From: Avoscillospira sp045530865
GTDB taxonomy: Bacteria > Bacillota > Clostridia > Oscillospirales > Oscillospiraceae
DNA length: 14,393 nt
Assembly: GCA_045530865.1 (NCBI GenBank)
Contig: JAZSCX010000092.1
Location: forward strand, 1-14,393
Reading direction: 5' to 3'
This document shows, in pieces, positions 1-7,039 of the stretch (positions within the stretch are counted from its first letter, which is position 1; every line of letters begins with the position of its first letter). The translations under genes were made by a program, and so were the position numbers. The notes beneath the pieces were generated by a model, which saw only the letters and a program-made list of their open reading frames with translations, ran no database searches and was not told the DNA's origin.

Positions 1-41
1 ACTGCCCGCTAAACGATCATTTACATCTACGGAGGTTTATT

Positions 42-623
42 ATGATCCGCATTGCAACACCGGAGAATATTCCGGCCATACTGGATATCTACGGTCCCAA
101 TATCACAAACACCACCAACAGTTTTGAGTACACTGTTCCCACTTTGGAGGAATTCCATCAACGCTTTACATCCATTACCGCTCAGTTTCCATGGCTGGTA
201 TGGGAAGAGGACGGCTCCGTCCTCGGCTATGCTTACGCAAGCCTTCCTTTCCACCGGGCAGCCTACGCGTGGAGCTGTGAAGTCTCTATTTATGTAGCGC
301 CCAGCGCACATAGAAAAGGCATTGGTAAAAAACTGTATGCCGCATTGGAGCAGATCCTGTTTTATCAGGGTTATCGGGTCATTTACTCTGTCATCACAGA
401 GGAAAACCGGGGTTCCGTGGCCTTCCATGAAAAGGTCGGCTACCGCTATGTGGCAACCTTGCCCGGCTGCGGATATAAATTTGGCAGACAATTGGGCATT
501 ATATGGATGGAAAAACGGTCGTCTTTTGTCGATATTCCCAGCAATCCGCCAACTCCTTGGTGTGTGATTATGAAAAATCACGAAAAATTCTCCCCTATTT
601 TAGCCACTTTGTCCCTTTCTTAA
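42..623 (+). CDS. GNAT family N-acetyltransferase (phosphinothricin acetyltransferase-like)
   Basis: This 193-residue protein resembles the Pat/Bar branch of the GNAT superfamily, which moves an acetyl group from acetyl-CoA to a small amine. It opens with IRIATPENIPAILDIY, typical of the family's first strand and helix. The acetyl-CoA pyrophosphate loop is seen as RKGIGKKL (about residues 91-98), preceded by the strand EVSIYVAP. Later come the usual N-x-x-S-x-x-F-H-E-K-x-G-Y segment (NRGSVAFHEKVGY) and a closing strand IIWMEK. The start is set by GGAGGT at 31-36, five bases before the ATG. The tail after WMEK (about 37 residues, ending HEKFSPILATLSLS) is longer than I expect and is not recognisable. 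The true substrate cannot be read from sequence; drug or herbicide resistance should not be assumed. The gene is monocistronic as far as the window shows, with no clear terminator after it. Confidence 0.85.
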   Translation: MIRIATPENIPAILDIYGPNITNTTNSFEYTVPTLEEFHQRFTSITAQFPWLVWEEDGSVLGYAYASLPFHRAAYAWSCEVSIYVAPSAHRKGIGKKLYAALEQILFYQGYRVIYSVITEENRGSVAFHEKVGYRYVATLPGCGYKFGRQLGIIWMEKRSSFVDIPSNPPTPWCVIMKNHEKFSPILATLSLS

Positions 624-640
624 TCGGCAAAAATGTGATA

Positions 641-649
641 TGTTATATA
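641..649 (+). promoter_or_regulatory. Possible extended -10 promoter for the glg operon
   Basis: The gap between the acetyltransferase stop (623) and glgC (721) holds TG-T-TATATA at 641-649, an extended -10 pattern. No good -35 sits 17 bases upstream (TAATCG there), which extended -10 promoters can tolerate. The placement 70 bases before glgC is sensible, but the region is AT-rich and the match could be chance. Confidence 0.35.
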
Positions 650-720
650 TGCCGTGTAATTGCCCCTTTCCTGCCTAACCAGCTTTTATGGGGACATGAA
701 TGATAAGGAGCTGTTATAAT

Positions 721-1911
721 ATGTATTTTCAGAAGAAGCGCTGCATCGCCATGCTGCTGGCCGGTGGCCAGGGAAGCCGGCTGAAGGTCCTCACCGAAAG
801 GACCGCCAAGCCTGCTGTTCCCTTTGGCGGTAAATACCGCATTATCGATTTTCCTTTGAGTAACTGTGTCAATTCCGGTATCGACACCGTGGGTATTCTG
901 ACCCAGTATCAGCCTCTGGAGCTGAATGAGTACATCGGCAACGGTCAACCCTGGGGTCTGAACAAGACCCACAGCTGCGCTCAGGTCCTGCCCCCCTATG
1001 AGCGGCACGACAAGAAGAGCGGTTGGTATAAAGGCACTGCCAACGCCATCTATCAGAACATTGACTTTATCGAGCGCTTTGATCCGGAGTATGTGGTCAT
1101 TCTCTCCGGGGACCACATCTATAAAATGGACTATGCCGCTATGGTGGCTTACCACGAAAAGCACAACGCATCCTGCACCATCGCTGTGCGCAATGTTCCT
1201 CTGGAGGAAGCCTCCCGCTTTGGCATTCTGAACACCAATGCAGACAATTCCATCTACGAGTTTGAAGAGAAGCCCAAGGTTCCCAAGTCCACCAACGCTT
1301 CCATGGGCATCTATGTGTTCAACTGGAGCGTTCTGCGGGAAGCCCTGATCAACGATGAAGAGAATCCCGAATCCTCCAATGACTTTGGCAAAAACATCAT
1401 CCCCACCCTGCTGAACACCGGTCACAAGATGATGGCCTATCCCTTTGACGGCTACTGGAAGGATGTAGGTACCATCGATTCCCTGTGGGAAGCAAACATG
1501 GAACTGCTGGGCAAAGAGTCGGAGTTTAACATCCGCGGCGACGAGCGCAGCAAGATCTACGCCCGTAACAGCGCTCTGCCCTCCTCCTACATTGACGAAA
1601 ATGCCAAGACAGTCAACTGCTTCATCGCAGAAGGCTCCGAAATTTATGGCACTGTTCGCCACAGCGTGATCTCCGTGGGCTGCACCATCGGTGAGGACGC
1701 GGTAGTAGAGGACAGCGTGGTCATGCCCGGCGTGGTTATCGAGTCCGGTGCTATCGTTCGCCATGCCATTCTGGGCGAAAACAGCCGCGTGGGCAAAAAC
1801 GCCGTAGTGGGCGGTGCTTTCAAACCCAGAGAAAAGAAGAAGATCAGCGTCACTTCCAAGGGCGCTGTTGTGGAAGCCAACACCGTGCTGCTGCCCGGTG
1901 AGATGCTGTAA
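721..1911 (+). CDS. glgC: Glucose-1-phosphate adenylyltransferase, catalytic subunit
   Basis: GlgC makes ADP-glucose and pyrophosphate from ATP and glucose-1-phosphate, the committed step of bacterial glycogen synthesis in the cytoplasm. The 396-residue length is normal for the family. The nucleotide-binding signature GGQGSRL is at residues 15-21, followed by KPAVPFGGKYRIIDFPLSNC; GTANAIYQ begins at residue 105 and the SGDH metal/substrate motif is at 129-132 (Asp131). FEEKP and GYWKDVGT motifs follow, then a C-terminal left-handed beta-helix with hexapeptide-like repeats. I chose ATG 721 because AAGGAG lies at 705-710 and the product then starts MYFQKKRCIAMLLAGG, the usual N-terminus; an in-frame ATG at 700 lacks a good ribosome site. 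First gene of glgC-glgD-glgA; its stop overlaps the glgD Shine-Dalgarno. Allosteric control by sugar phosphates is known for the family but cannot be read here. Confidence 0.97.
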   Translation: MYFQKKRCIAMLLAGGQGSRLKVLTERTAKPAVPFGGKYRIIDFPLSNCVNSGIDTVGILTQYQPLELNEYIGNGQPWGLNKTHSCAQVLPPYERHDKKSGWYKGTANAIYQNIDFIERFDPEYVVILSGDHIYKMDYAAMVAYHEKHNASCTIAVRNVPLEEASRFGILNTNADNSIYEFEEKPKVPKSTNASMGIYVFNWSVLREALINDEENPESSNDFGKNIIPTLLNTGHKMMAYPFDGYWKDVGTIDSLWEANMELLGKESEFNIRGDERSKIYARNSALPSSYIDENAKTVNCFIAEGSEIYGTVRHSVISVGCTIGEDAVVEDSVVMPGVVIESGAIVRHAILGENSRVGKNAVVGGAFKPREKKKISVTSKGAVVEANTVLLPGEML

Positions 1912-1924
1912 GGAGGGTCGCACT

Positions 1925-3037
1925 ATGAATGTAATGGGTATTATTTTCACCAATGACGCAACATTGGGCGGTCTGACCGAAAAGCGCACCATGGCATCCC
2001 TTCCCTTTGGCGGCCGCTACCGTCAGGTGGACTTCGCACTTTCCAATCTGGCTGCCGCGGGTATCCGCCACATCGGCATTTTCTCCCGCCACAATTATCA
2101 AAGCCTGATGAATCACATCGGTGCCGGTGAAGAGTGGGGCCTGGAGCTGGAAGAGGGCGGTCTGGAATTTCTGACCCCCTACGCCATGTCCACTGTGGAC
2201 ATCTACCGGGGCAAGCTGGACGCCCTGCATTCCGTCATGGGCTTTCTGGAATACGGCAGCGAAGATGAATATGTGGTGATGATCGACTCCGCCATTCTTT
2301 CCAACATTGACCTTAACAATGTTCTGGAATCCCATATTGAAAGCGGAAAGGATATTACTGTCGTCACCAAGACCGGCATTGCCGATGGCAAAAAGCAGCT
2401 GGATCTGGCGCTGAAGCTGGATAAGAAGGGCGAGGTCTCTGATATCGCCGTTGACTATGTTGCACCCAAAGACTATCTGGCCTCCATGGATATTTTCGTT
2501 TTGAGCAAAAAGTGGTTGGTAGAGCAGGTCAAGGAGCACATCGCCCGGAACCTTTTCCATATGGACAGGGATCTGGTGCTGGGTATGTGGCAGAAGAAGG
2601 CCGCTTCCATCAATGTCTACCAGTTCCCCGGCATCGCTATGTACAACGAGTCCGTGGAGGAGTACTTCCGCAATTCCTTGGCGCTGATCGACAATAAGAT
2701 CCGCCACGATCTGTTTGGCTACAACCATCCTGTCTACACCCGTGTCCGGGACCGGGTTCCCACCTATTACGGCGAGAACTGTGAGATCGAGAACTGCGTC
2801 ATTGCTGACGGCTGTATGCTGGAAGGTGAAGTGGAGGACTCCATCCTATTCCGTAATGTCACCGTTTGTGAGGGTGCCGAGGTGGAAAATTGCGTCATCA
2901 TGAATGACACCGTGGTCGGTGAGGGCGCAGAACTAAAGTATGCAATTCTGGACAAGGATGTCACCGTCCGTCCCGGTGCCCGACTCTATGGAACCCCCAG
3001 CAATCCCATCATTGTAAAAAGAGGAGAGATCGTATGA
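1925..3037 (+). CDS. glgD: GlgD, ADP-glucose pyrophosphorylase-like regulatory subunit
   Basis: GlgD is the paralogue of GlgC found in Bacilli and Clostridia, where it associates with GlgC and alters its activity. The 370-residue protein keeps the fold: LPFGGRYRQVDFALSNL near the N-terminus and a hexapeptide-type beta-helix at the C-terminus (CEIENCVIADGCMLEGEVEDS region). It has lost catalytic marks that GlgC retains. The GGxGxRL nucleotide loop is replaced by TNDATLGGL, and the SGDH motif reads MIDSAIL. This supports a non-catalytic, regulatory or stabilising role. ATG 1925 is preceded by AAGGAGGG at 1910-1917, overlapping the glgC stop codon, so the two are probably translationally coupled. 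A longer in-frame extension to 1814 overlaps glgC and is rejected. The stop overlaps the glgA start by four bases (ATGA). Confidence 0.95.
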   Translation: MNVMGIIFTNDATLGGLTEKRTMASLPFGGRYRQVDFALSNLAAAGIRHIGIFSRHNYQSLMNHIGAGEEWGLELEEGGLEFLTPYAMSTVDIYRGKLDALHSVMGFLEYGSEDEYVVMIDSAILSNIDLNNVLESHIESGKDITVVTKTGIADGKKQLDLALKLDKKGEVSDIAVDYVAPKDYLASMDIFVLSKKWLVEQVKEHIARNLFHMDRDLVLGMWQKKAASINVYQFPGIAMYNESVEEYFRNSLALIDNKIRHDLFGYNHPVYTRVRDRVPTYYGENCEIENCVIADGCMLEGEVEDSILFRNVTVCEGAEVENCVIMNDTVVGEGAELKYAILDKDVTVRPGARLYGTPSNPIIVKRGEIV

Positions 3038-4479
3038 AGATAGCCATCCTCGCATCCGAGGGTGCTCCCTATATCAAATCCGGCGGACTGGGCGATGTGA
3101 TGGAGGCTCTTCCCTCCGCCCTGGCCCGGATCGAAGGCAACGAGGTCGTGCTGTTCCTGCCGCACTACAAGAAAATCAAGCACAACCCAGCCATCCAAAC
3201 AGAGCTGGTGCTGTACTGCAATGTGGCTCTTGGCTGGCGGCAGCAGTATGCCGGGCTTCTGCGGCTGAAGGGCCGCAACGACGGCGTGCAGGTCTACTTC
3301 GTTGATAACGACTACTACTTTGGTGCCCGTGACGGCGCCATCTACGGAGATATGGACGACAGCGAACGCTTCGCTTTCTTCTCCAAGGCCTGTCTGGATC
3401 TCATGAAGCGGATGAACTTCGTCCCCGATGTGATGCAGTGCAACGACTGGCAGACTGCCATGGTCCCCACCTATCTTCGGGCAATGTACCGGGATTCTTT
3501 CCCCAACACCCGGTGTATGTTCACCATCCACAATATTGAATATCAGGGTTGGGCTCACGGCGGCTTCTTTGATGATGTTCTGGCGCTTCCCTGGGAATAC
3601 CGGGGCTGCATGGATATGAACGGCTCCGTCAACATGATGAAAGGTGCCATTGAAACTGCCGACATGGTCACCACCGTTTCCGAAACCTACTCCCGGGAAC
3701 TGATGTACCCCTACTATGCCCATGGACTGGACGGCATCATATCCGGCGCTGCATGGAAGCTGACTGGCATCACCAACGGCATCGATGTGAACACCTTCAA
3801 TCCCTTGACCGACCCTGCTCTGCCCGTTAACTACAATGCGGAAAGCTTTGTAGCAGGCAAAGCCGCCTGCAAGGCCGCTCTGCAGCAGGAAGTGGGGCTG
3901 CCCGTAAAGCCGGATACCCCCTTGATGGTCATGGTCACCCGTCTTGCCGGCCACAAGGGTCTGGACCTGCTGTGCTACATCGCCCGGAAGCTTCTGTGGG
4001 AAGAGGATTGCCAACTGCTCATCCTCGGAACCGGCGAAAAGCATTTTGAGCAGTTCTTTACAGAGCTTGCCGCGGAGTTCCCCGATCGGGTGGCTGCCAA
4101 GATCACCTTTAATCTGGGTCTGGCTGCACGGATCTATGCCGGCGGCGACATCTATCTGATGCCCTCCAAGTCCGAGCCCTGCGGCTTAAGCCAGATGAAT
4201 GCCATGCACTATGGCACCGTACCCGTGGTCCACGCCACCGGCGGTCTGAAGGACACCGTTCCGCCCTGCGATGAAAACGGCGAAGGCGGTCTGGGCTTTA
4301 CCTTCCAGAGCTACAACGGCGACGATTTTATGGCCGCCGTAAAGCGCTGCCTGCACCTATATCACTGCAACCGCCCCGGGTTCCGCAGCTTGCAGGAAAC
4401 CGACATGCGGCAGGACTTCAGCTGGAATGTACCCGCCTCCCGTTATATGGATCTGTTCCACCGGATGCTGGGCCGGTAA
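3034..4479 (+). CDS. glgA: Glycogen synthase (ADP-glucose type, GT5)
   Basis: GlgA transfers glucose from ADP-glucose to the non-reducing end of a growing alpha-1,4-glucan. The 481-residue length is that of bacterial GT5 enzymes. The ADP-glucose binding motif KSGGLGDV begins at Lys15 in the first Rossmann domain. HNIEYQGW, a typical GT5 segment, follows in the middle, then TNGIDVNTFNP at the start of the second domain. The C-terminal donor-site motif SKSEPCGLSQMNAMHYG and TGGLKDTV are intact, so the enzyme should be active. AGGAG at 3022-3026 lies inside the end of glgD, and the start overlaps the glgD stop by four bases, giving tight coupling of GlgD and GlgA. This is the last gene before the terminator at 4492-4523. 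No branching enzyme (glgB) or phosphorylase (glgP) is found in the window. Confidence 0.97.
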   Translation: MKIAILASEGAPYIKSGGLGDVMEALPSALARIEGNEVVLFLPHYKKIKHNPAIQTELVLYCNVALGWRQQYAGLLRLKGRNDGVQVYFVDNDYYFGARDGAIYGDMDDSERFAFFSKACLDLMKRMNFVPDVMQCNDWQTAMVPTYLRAMYRDSFPNTRCMFTIHNIEYQGWAHGGFFDDVLALPWEYRGCMDMNGSVNMMKGAIETADMVTTVSETYSRELMYPYYAHGLDGIISGAAWKLTGITNGIDVNTFNPLTDPALPVNYNAESFVAGKAACKAALQQEVGLPVKPDTPLMVMVTRLAGHKGLDLLCYIARKLLWEEDCQLLILGTGEKHFEQFFTELAAEFPDRVAAKITFNLGLAARIYAGGDIYLMPSKSEPCGLSQMNAMHYGTVPVVHATGGLKDTVPPCDENGEGGLGFTFQSYNGDDFMAAVKRCLHLYHCNRPGFRSLQETDMRQDFSWNVPASRYMDLFHRMLGR

Positions 4480-4491
4480 CCGAAAAATCAC

Positions 4492-4523
4492 AAGCACCGC
4501 CCAATGGGCGGTGCTTTCCTTTT
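4492..4523 (+). terminator. Intrinsic terminator of the glg operon
   Basis: An 11-bp perfect stem, AAGCACCGCCC pairing with GGGCGGTGCTT around a 3-base AAT loop, is followed by TTCCTTTT. It begins 13 bases after the glgA stop and separates the glg operon from the GH13 unit. Confidence 0.9.
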
Positions 4524-4552
4524 GTAAATATAAATGATCTCTTCTTTTCTTC

Positions 4553-4581
4553 TTTCATTTTTTGTAAAAATGGTTTATAAT
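4553..4581 (+). promoter_or_regulatory. Probable promoter of the GH13 unit
   Basis: A perfect TATAAT -10 lies at 4576-4581, about 30 bases before the start codon at 4612. The hexamer 17 bases upstream, TTTCAT at 4553-4558, is a poor -35, so most of the support is the -10 and its place just after the glg terminator. The promoter lies inside the longer open frame that starts at 4534, which argues for ATG 4612 as the true start. Confidence 0.55.
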
Positions 4582-4611
4582 AGAGTGCAACACCTCAACA
4601 AGGAGCCTTCT

Positions 4612-6456
4612 ATGAGAATTCTCTACAACAGCAAAGAATTACAATACAAAGACCCCTTTGGAACTCTGATCCCCGGTCAAGACTGCACACTGCAGATTCT
4701 CATTCCCGCTTCCGTGGGAACCTCCGGGGTGGAATGCCTTTTTCAGCATGAGGACGGCAGCCACGCCTTTGCTGTCCCTATGGAATTTGACTGCGCAAAC
4801 GGTGCTTATCAGTGTTTTCGCGGCTGCTTTCATTTCGATGCGCCGGGTCTTTTCTTCTACTATTTCCGAATCACCGGTCAAACCGGCTCTTTCCGTCTGT
4901 TTAAGCAAGGGGATGACACCAACATGGAGGCCGGAGACCTGTGGCAGGTCAGCTGCGTTCCTGCTGATTTCCACGCCCCTGATTGGTCCATGGGCGCTAC
5001 CATTTATCAAGTTTTTCCTGACCGGTTCTGCCGCAGCGGCGTGACCGATTTAACCGGCAAGCTGGAGCCTTACTCTGTTCATGAAAATTGGAACGAAGAA
5101 GTGCAGTGGCAGCCTACCAATGAGGGTTTGGTGCTGAATAACGACTTTTTTGGCGGTAATTTCCGGGGCATCACAGAAAAGCTGGACTATATCGCTTCCC
5201 TCGGAACCACGATTCTTTATCTGAATCCCATCAGCAAAAGCTTTTCAAGTCACCGGTATGATACCGGCGATTATAAGACCCCCGACCCCATGCTGGGCAC
5301 AATGGAAGATTTTACCGCCCTTTGCAATGCCGCACACAGTCGGGGCATCCGGGTGATTCTGGACGGTGTATTCTCCCACACCGGCTCCAACAGTCTTTAT
5401 TTTAACCGGGAGGGCAGCTTTGGCGGCGATGGTGCCTACCGGTCTAAAGAATCCCCTTATTACAGTTGGTATACCTTCTACAATTGGCCGGATAGCTATA
5501 ACGCATGGTGGGGTTTCGACACCCTGCCCACCGTTAACAAGATGGATCCCGCCTTTATTGATTACATCATCACCGGCGAGGATTCCGTCATTGCTCACTG
5601 GCTGGGAGCCGGATGTGACGGCTTCCGACTGGATGTTGCCGATGAATTGCCCAGCGAATTTTTGGCGCTGCTGAAGAAGCAGCTGCGCAAGCTGAAACCG
5701 GATGCTCTGCTGATGGGCGAAGTGTGGGAGGATGCATCCAATAAGATCGCCTATAACAAACGCTGCCGCTATTTTGTGGACGGTACGCTGGATTCCGTCA
5801 TGAATTACCCCTTCCGTACCGCCATCATCAATTTTCTTCGGGATCGGGACAGCGGAAGCTGCCTGCGGGAAACCGTCTTAACCATTGCAGAAAACTACCC
5901 CAGAGAGGTTTTTCTCAGCAATATGAACCTGTTGGGAACCCATGACACGCCCCGCATCTTAACGGCGCTGGTGGATGATTTTGACGGTAGCCGGGAGGAA
6001 AAGGCAAAGCGGCGCCTTTCTCCGCAGCTATTGGCTGTTGCTCAGGAGCGGCTGCTGATGGCATCGGTGCTGCAATATACTTTGCCGGGCAGCCCCAGTC
6101 TCTACTACGCTGACGAAGCCGGTATGGAGGGCTGCAAAGACCCCTTCAACCGCCGCACCTATCCCTGGGGCAGAGAAAACCTGCAGCTTCTGGAGCATTT
6201 CCGATTGCTGGGCAGCCTGCGCAAAGGGTACGATGCCCTGCGTCTGGGTGACATCGCCTTTTTCCATGCCGGGGATCATAAGCTTGGTTATACCCGCTCA
6301 CTGGGTACCCAGAAGATCCGCATCTGCATCAACCGCAGCAGCGAAAACTGGGACATCCCCGCAGGAAAAGTCATTTGCGGCCACAATCTGCACACCGTTG
6401 CCCCCACATGGCTGACATTGGCGCCTATGGGCTACTGCATTCTGGAGGACGCGTAA
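4612..6456 (+). CDS. GH13 alpha-glucan hydrolase (neopullulanase/cyclomaltodextrinase-like)
   Basis: This 614-residue GH13 enzyme should cleave alpha-1,4 (possibly alpha-1,6) glucosidic bonds in glycogen or malto-oligosaccharides. About 115 residues form an N-terminal beta-rich domain of the CBM34 kind seen in neopullulanases and cyclomaltodextrinases. The (beta/alpha)8 barrel starts at about residue 129 (ATIYQVFPDRF). All GH13 hallmarks are present: region I DGVFSH (Asp251, His256), region II GFRLDVADE with nucleophile Asp341 and Arg339, region III GEVWED with acid/base Glu370, and region IV GTHDTPR with transition-state Asp445. No signal peptide is visible from ATG 4612, so it is probably cytoplasmic and acts on stored glycogen or imported sugars. 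AAGGAG at 4600-4605 decides the start. The stop codon shares one base with the next gene's ATG (TAATG). Exact specificity cannot be told from sequence. Confidence 0.92.
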   Translation: MRILYNSKELQYKDPFGTLIPGQDCTLQILIPASVGTSGVECLFQHEDGSHAFAVPMEFDCANGAYQCFRGCFHFDAPGLFFYYFRITGQTGSFRLFKQGDDTNMEAGDLWQVSCVPADFHAPDWSMGATIYQVFPDRFCRSGVTDLTGKLEPYSVHENWNEEVQWQPTNEGLVLNNDFFGGNFRGITEKLDYIASLGTTILYLNPISKSFSSHRYDTGDYKTPDPMLGTMEDFTALCNAAHSRGIRVILDGVFSHTGSNSLYFNREGSFGGDGAYRSKESPYYSWYTFYNWPDSYNAWWGFDTLPTVNKMDPAFIDYIITGEDSVIAHWLGAGCDGFRLDVADELPSEFLALLKKQLRKLKPDALLMGEVWEDASNKIAYNKRCRYFVDGTLDSVMNYPFRTAIINFLRDRDSGSCLRETVLTIAENYPREVFLSNMNLLGTHDTPRILTALVDDFDGSREEKAKRRLSPQLLAVAQERLLMASVLQYTLPGSPSLYYADEAGMEGCKDPFNRRTYPWGRENLQLLEHFRLLGSLRKGYDALRLGDIAFFHAGDHKLGYTRSLGTQKIRICINRSSENWDIPAGKVICGHNLHTVAPTWLTLAPMGYCILEDA

Positions 6457-6626
6457 TGGAGCTGGAAGAATTTATCAGCGGTTACTGCCGCGCCTTGGAC
6501 GGCAGCCGCACCGTCATGCTGGAGGGCTCTGACGGCGACTACTGTGCCGATTGCAGCTTTGGAAGCTGCCCTTATGAAGCCGCCTGCCCCATTGCCGAAA
6601 GGATCCAAGAACTGACAAATGCATAA
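6456..6626 (+). CDS. Small Cys-rich protein co-transcribed with the GH13 gene
   Basis: I do not recognise this 56-residue protein. Its start codon overlaps the GH13 stop (TAATG) and GGAGG at 6443-6447 gives a ribosome site inside the end of the upstream gene, so the two are very likely translated from one message. The protein is acidic at the N-terminus (MELEEFISGYC) and has five cysteines, at residues 11, 30, 33, 38 and 44. The last four form C-x2-C-x4-C-x5-C within YCADCSFGSCPYEAACPIAE, a spacing that could bind zinc or an iron-sulfur cluster, or form disulfides. No signal peptide or membrane segment is seen. The coupling suggests a role linked to the GH13 enzyme or to glycogen metabolism, but this is inference. 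An in-frame upstream start at 6375 lies within the GH13 gene and is not used. Confidence 0.75.
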   Translation: MELEEFISGYCRALDGSRTVMLEGSDGDYCADCSFGSCPYEAACPIAERIQELTNA

Positions 6627-6631
6627 ACAGC

Positions 6632-6657
6632 AAAGGCACGCCTGCGGGCGTGCCTTT
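6632..6657 (+). terminator. Terminator-like hairpin after the Cys-rich gene, poor T-run
   Basis: AAAGGCACGCC pairs perfectly (11 bp) with GGCGTGCCTTT around a TGCG loop, six bases after the stop at 6626. It is placed like an intrinsic terminator, but the downstream run is only TTT before CGATTCCC, the start of the first repeat unit. On the minus strand the T-run is equally short. Confidence 0.6.
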
Positions 6658-6818
6658 CGATTCCCGTACGACAAAAAAGACACCACCCATAGGCTCCCAT
6701 CCTTCGTTGCTTCCTGTCCTGTGTTTTCTTTCATTTCTCAGCCCTCTCGGGCTGTGCTCTGAAAGAAAAGGAATCTCCCACGGCCTAAAAACATGCCACC
6801 GGCATGTTTTCTTAACGG
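6653..6818. repeat. tRNA-tail repeat, unit 1 (166 bp)
   Basis: First full copy of a direct repeat. It starts with CCTTTCGATTCCCGTACG, in which 6656-6670 equals the T-arm/acceptor end of the neighbouring tRNA-Glu but on the opposite strand. It continues with A/G-rich AAAAAAGACACCACCCAT, which matches what follows tRNA-Glu (its terminator's first arm). Two hairpins come next. Hairpin A is nested: outer stem 6724-6732 with 6761-6769 (9 bp) and inner CAGCCC/GGGCTG (6739-6744 with 6749-6754). Hairpin B is AAAACATGCC/GGCATGTTTT (6788-6797 with 6801-6810). The unit lies directly before unit 2 with no spacer. Open frames run through it on both strands, but they are shared with the tRNA genes and are not taken as coding. 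Confidence 0.9.
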
Positions 6819-6983
6819 CCTTTCGATTCCCGTACGGCAAAAAAACACCACCCACTGGTGCCCATCCATCACTGCTTCCTTTATCCGGTTCTCTTTCATT
6901 TCCCGACCCTTTCGGGTCGTGCTCCGAAAGAGAGGGAATCTCCCACGGCCTAAAAACATGCCGCTGGCATGTTTTCTTAACGG
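6819..6983. repeat. tRNA-tail repeat, unit 2 (165 bp)
   Basis: Second full copy, about 80 percent like unit 1 by eye. The tRNA-Glu-like 16-mer TTCGATTCCCGTACGG is at 6822-6837. Hairpin A pairs 6889-6897 with 6926-6934 outside and CGACCC (6904-6909) with GGGTCG (6914-6919) inside. Hairpin B pairs 6953-6962 with 6966-6975. Compared with unit 1, hairpin A shows three paired (compensatory) changes and one A-to-G change giving a T-G wobble, while the hairpin B stem is unchanged with a different loop. The most conserved single-stranded stretch is GGAATCTCCCACGGCCTAAA, between hairpins A and B. Confidence 0.9.
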
Positions 6984-7039
6984 CCTTTCGATTCCCGTAC
7001 GGCAAAAAAACACCACCCAAATGGGTGGTGTCTTTTTTT
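6984..7039. repeat. tRNA-tail repeat, partial unit 3 joined to the tRNA terminator
   Basis: The third copy has only the first part of the unit: the 16-mer TTCGATTCCCGTACGG at 6987-7002, the A-run and ACACCACCC. Here the ACACCACCC arm finds a full partner (GGGTGGTGT) and makes the terminator of the tRNA unit. Copies 1 and 2 carry the same arm but with a weak or missing partner. Confidence 0.8.
7004..7031 (-). terminator. Intrinsic terminator of the tRNA-Met/tRNA-Glu unit
   Basis: Read on the minus strand, ACACCACCC (7031-7023) pairs with GGGTGGTGT (7018-7010) around ATTT, followed by seven T (7010-7004). It begins seven bases after the CCA end of tRNA-Glu. The plus strand also has a T-run (7033-7039) after the hairpin, so it could act in both directions. 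Confidence 0.85.

Noticed and set aside
42..623. Calling the GNAT gene a phosphinothricin (bar/pat) resistance gene
   Set aside because: The Pat-like fold is shared by many amine acetyltransferases of unknown substrate; sequence alone does not support resistance.
643..1992. Long minus-strand open frame (449 codons) opposite glgC, and similar ones opposite glgD and glgA
   Set aside because: They lie fully antisense to well-recognised enzymes, have valine/glycine-rich low-complexity products typical of GC-rich antisense frames, and lack ribosome sites.
4534..4611. Upstream start adding 26 residues to the GH13 enzyme
   Set aside because: The added stretch contains the TATAAT promoter and the AAGGAG ribosome site used for ATG 4612, and is not like any GH13 N-terminus. 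It should not be read as a signal peptide.
6653..7039. CRISPR array
   Set aside because: Units are about 165 bp, imperfect and contiguous, with no short repeats separated by unique spacers and no cas genes.
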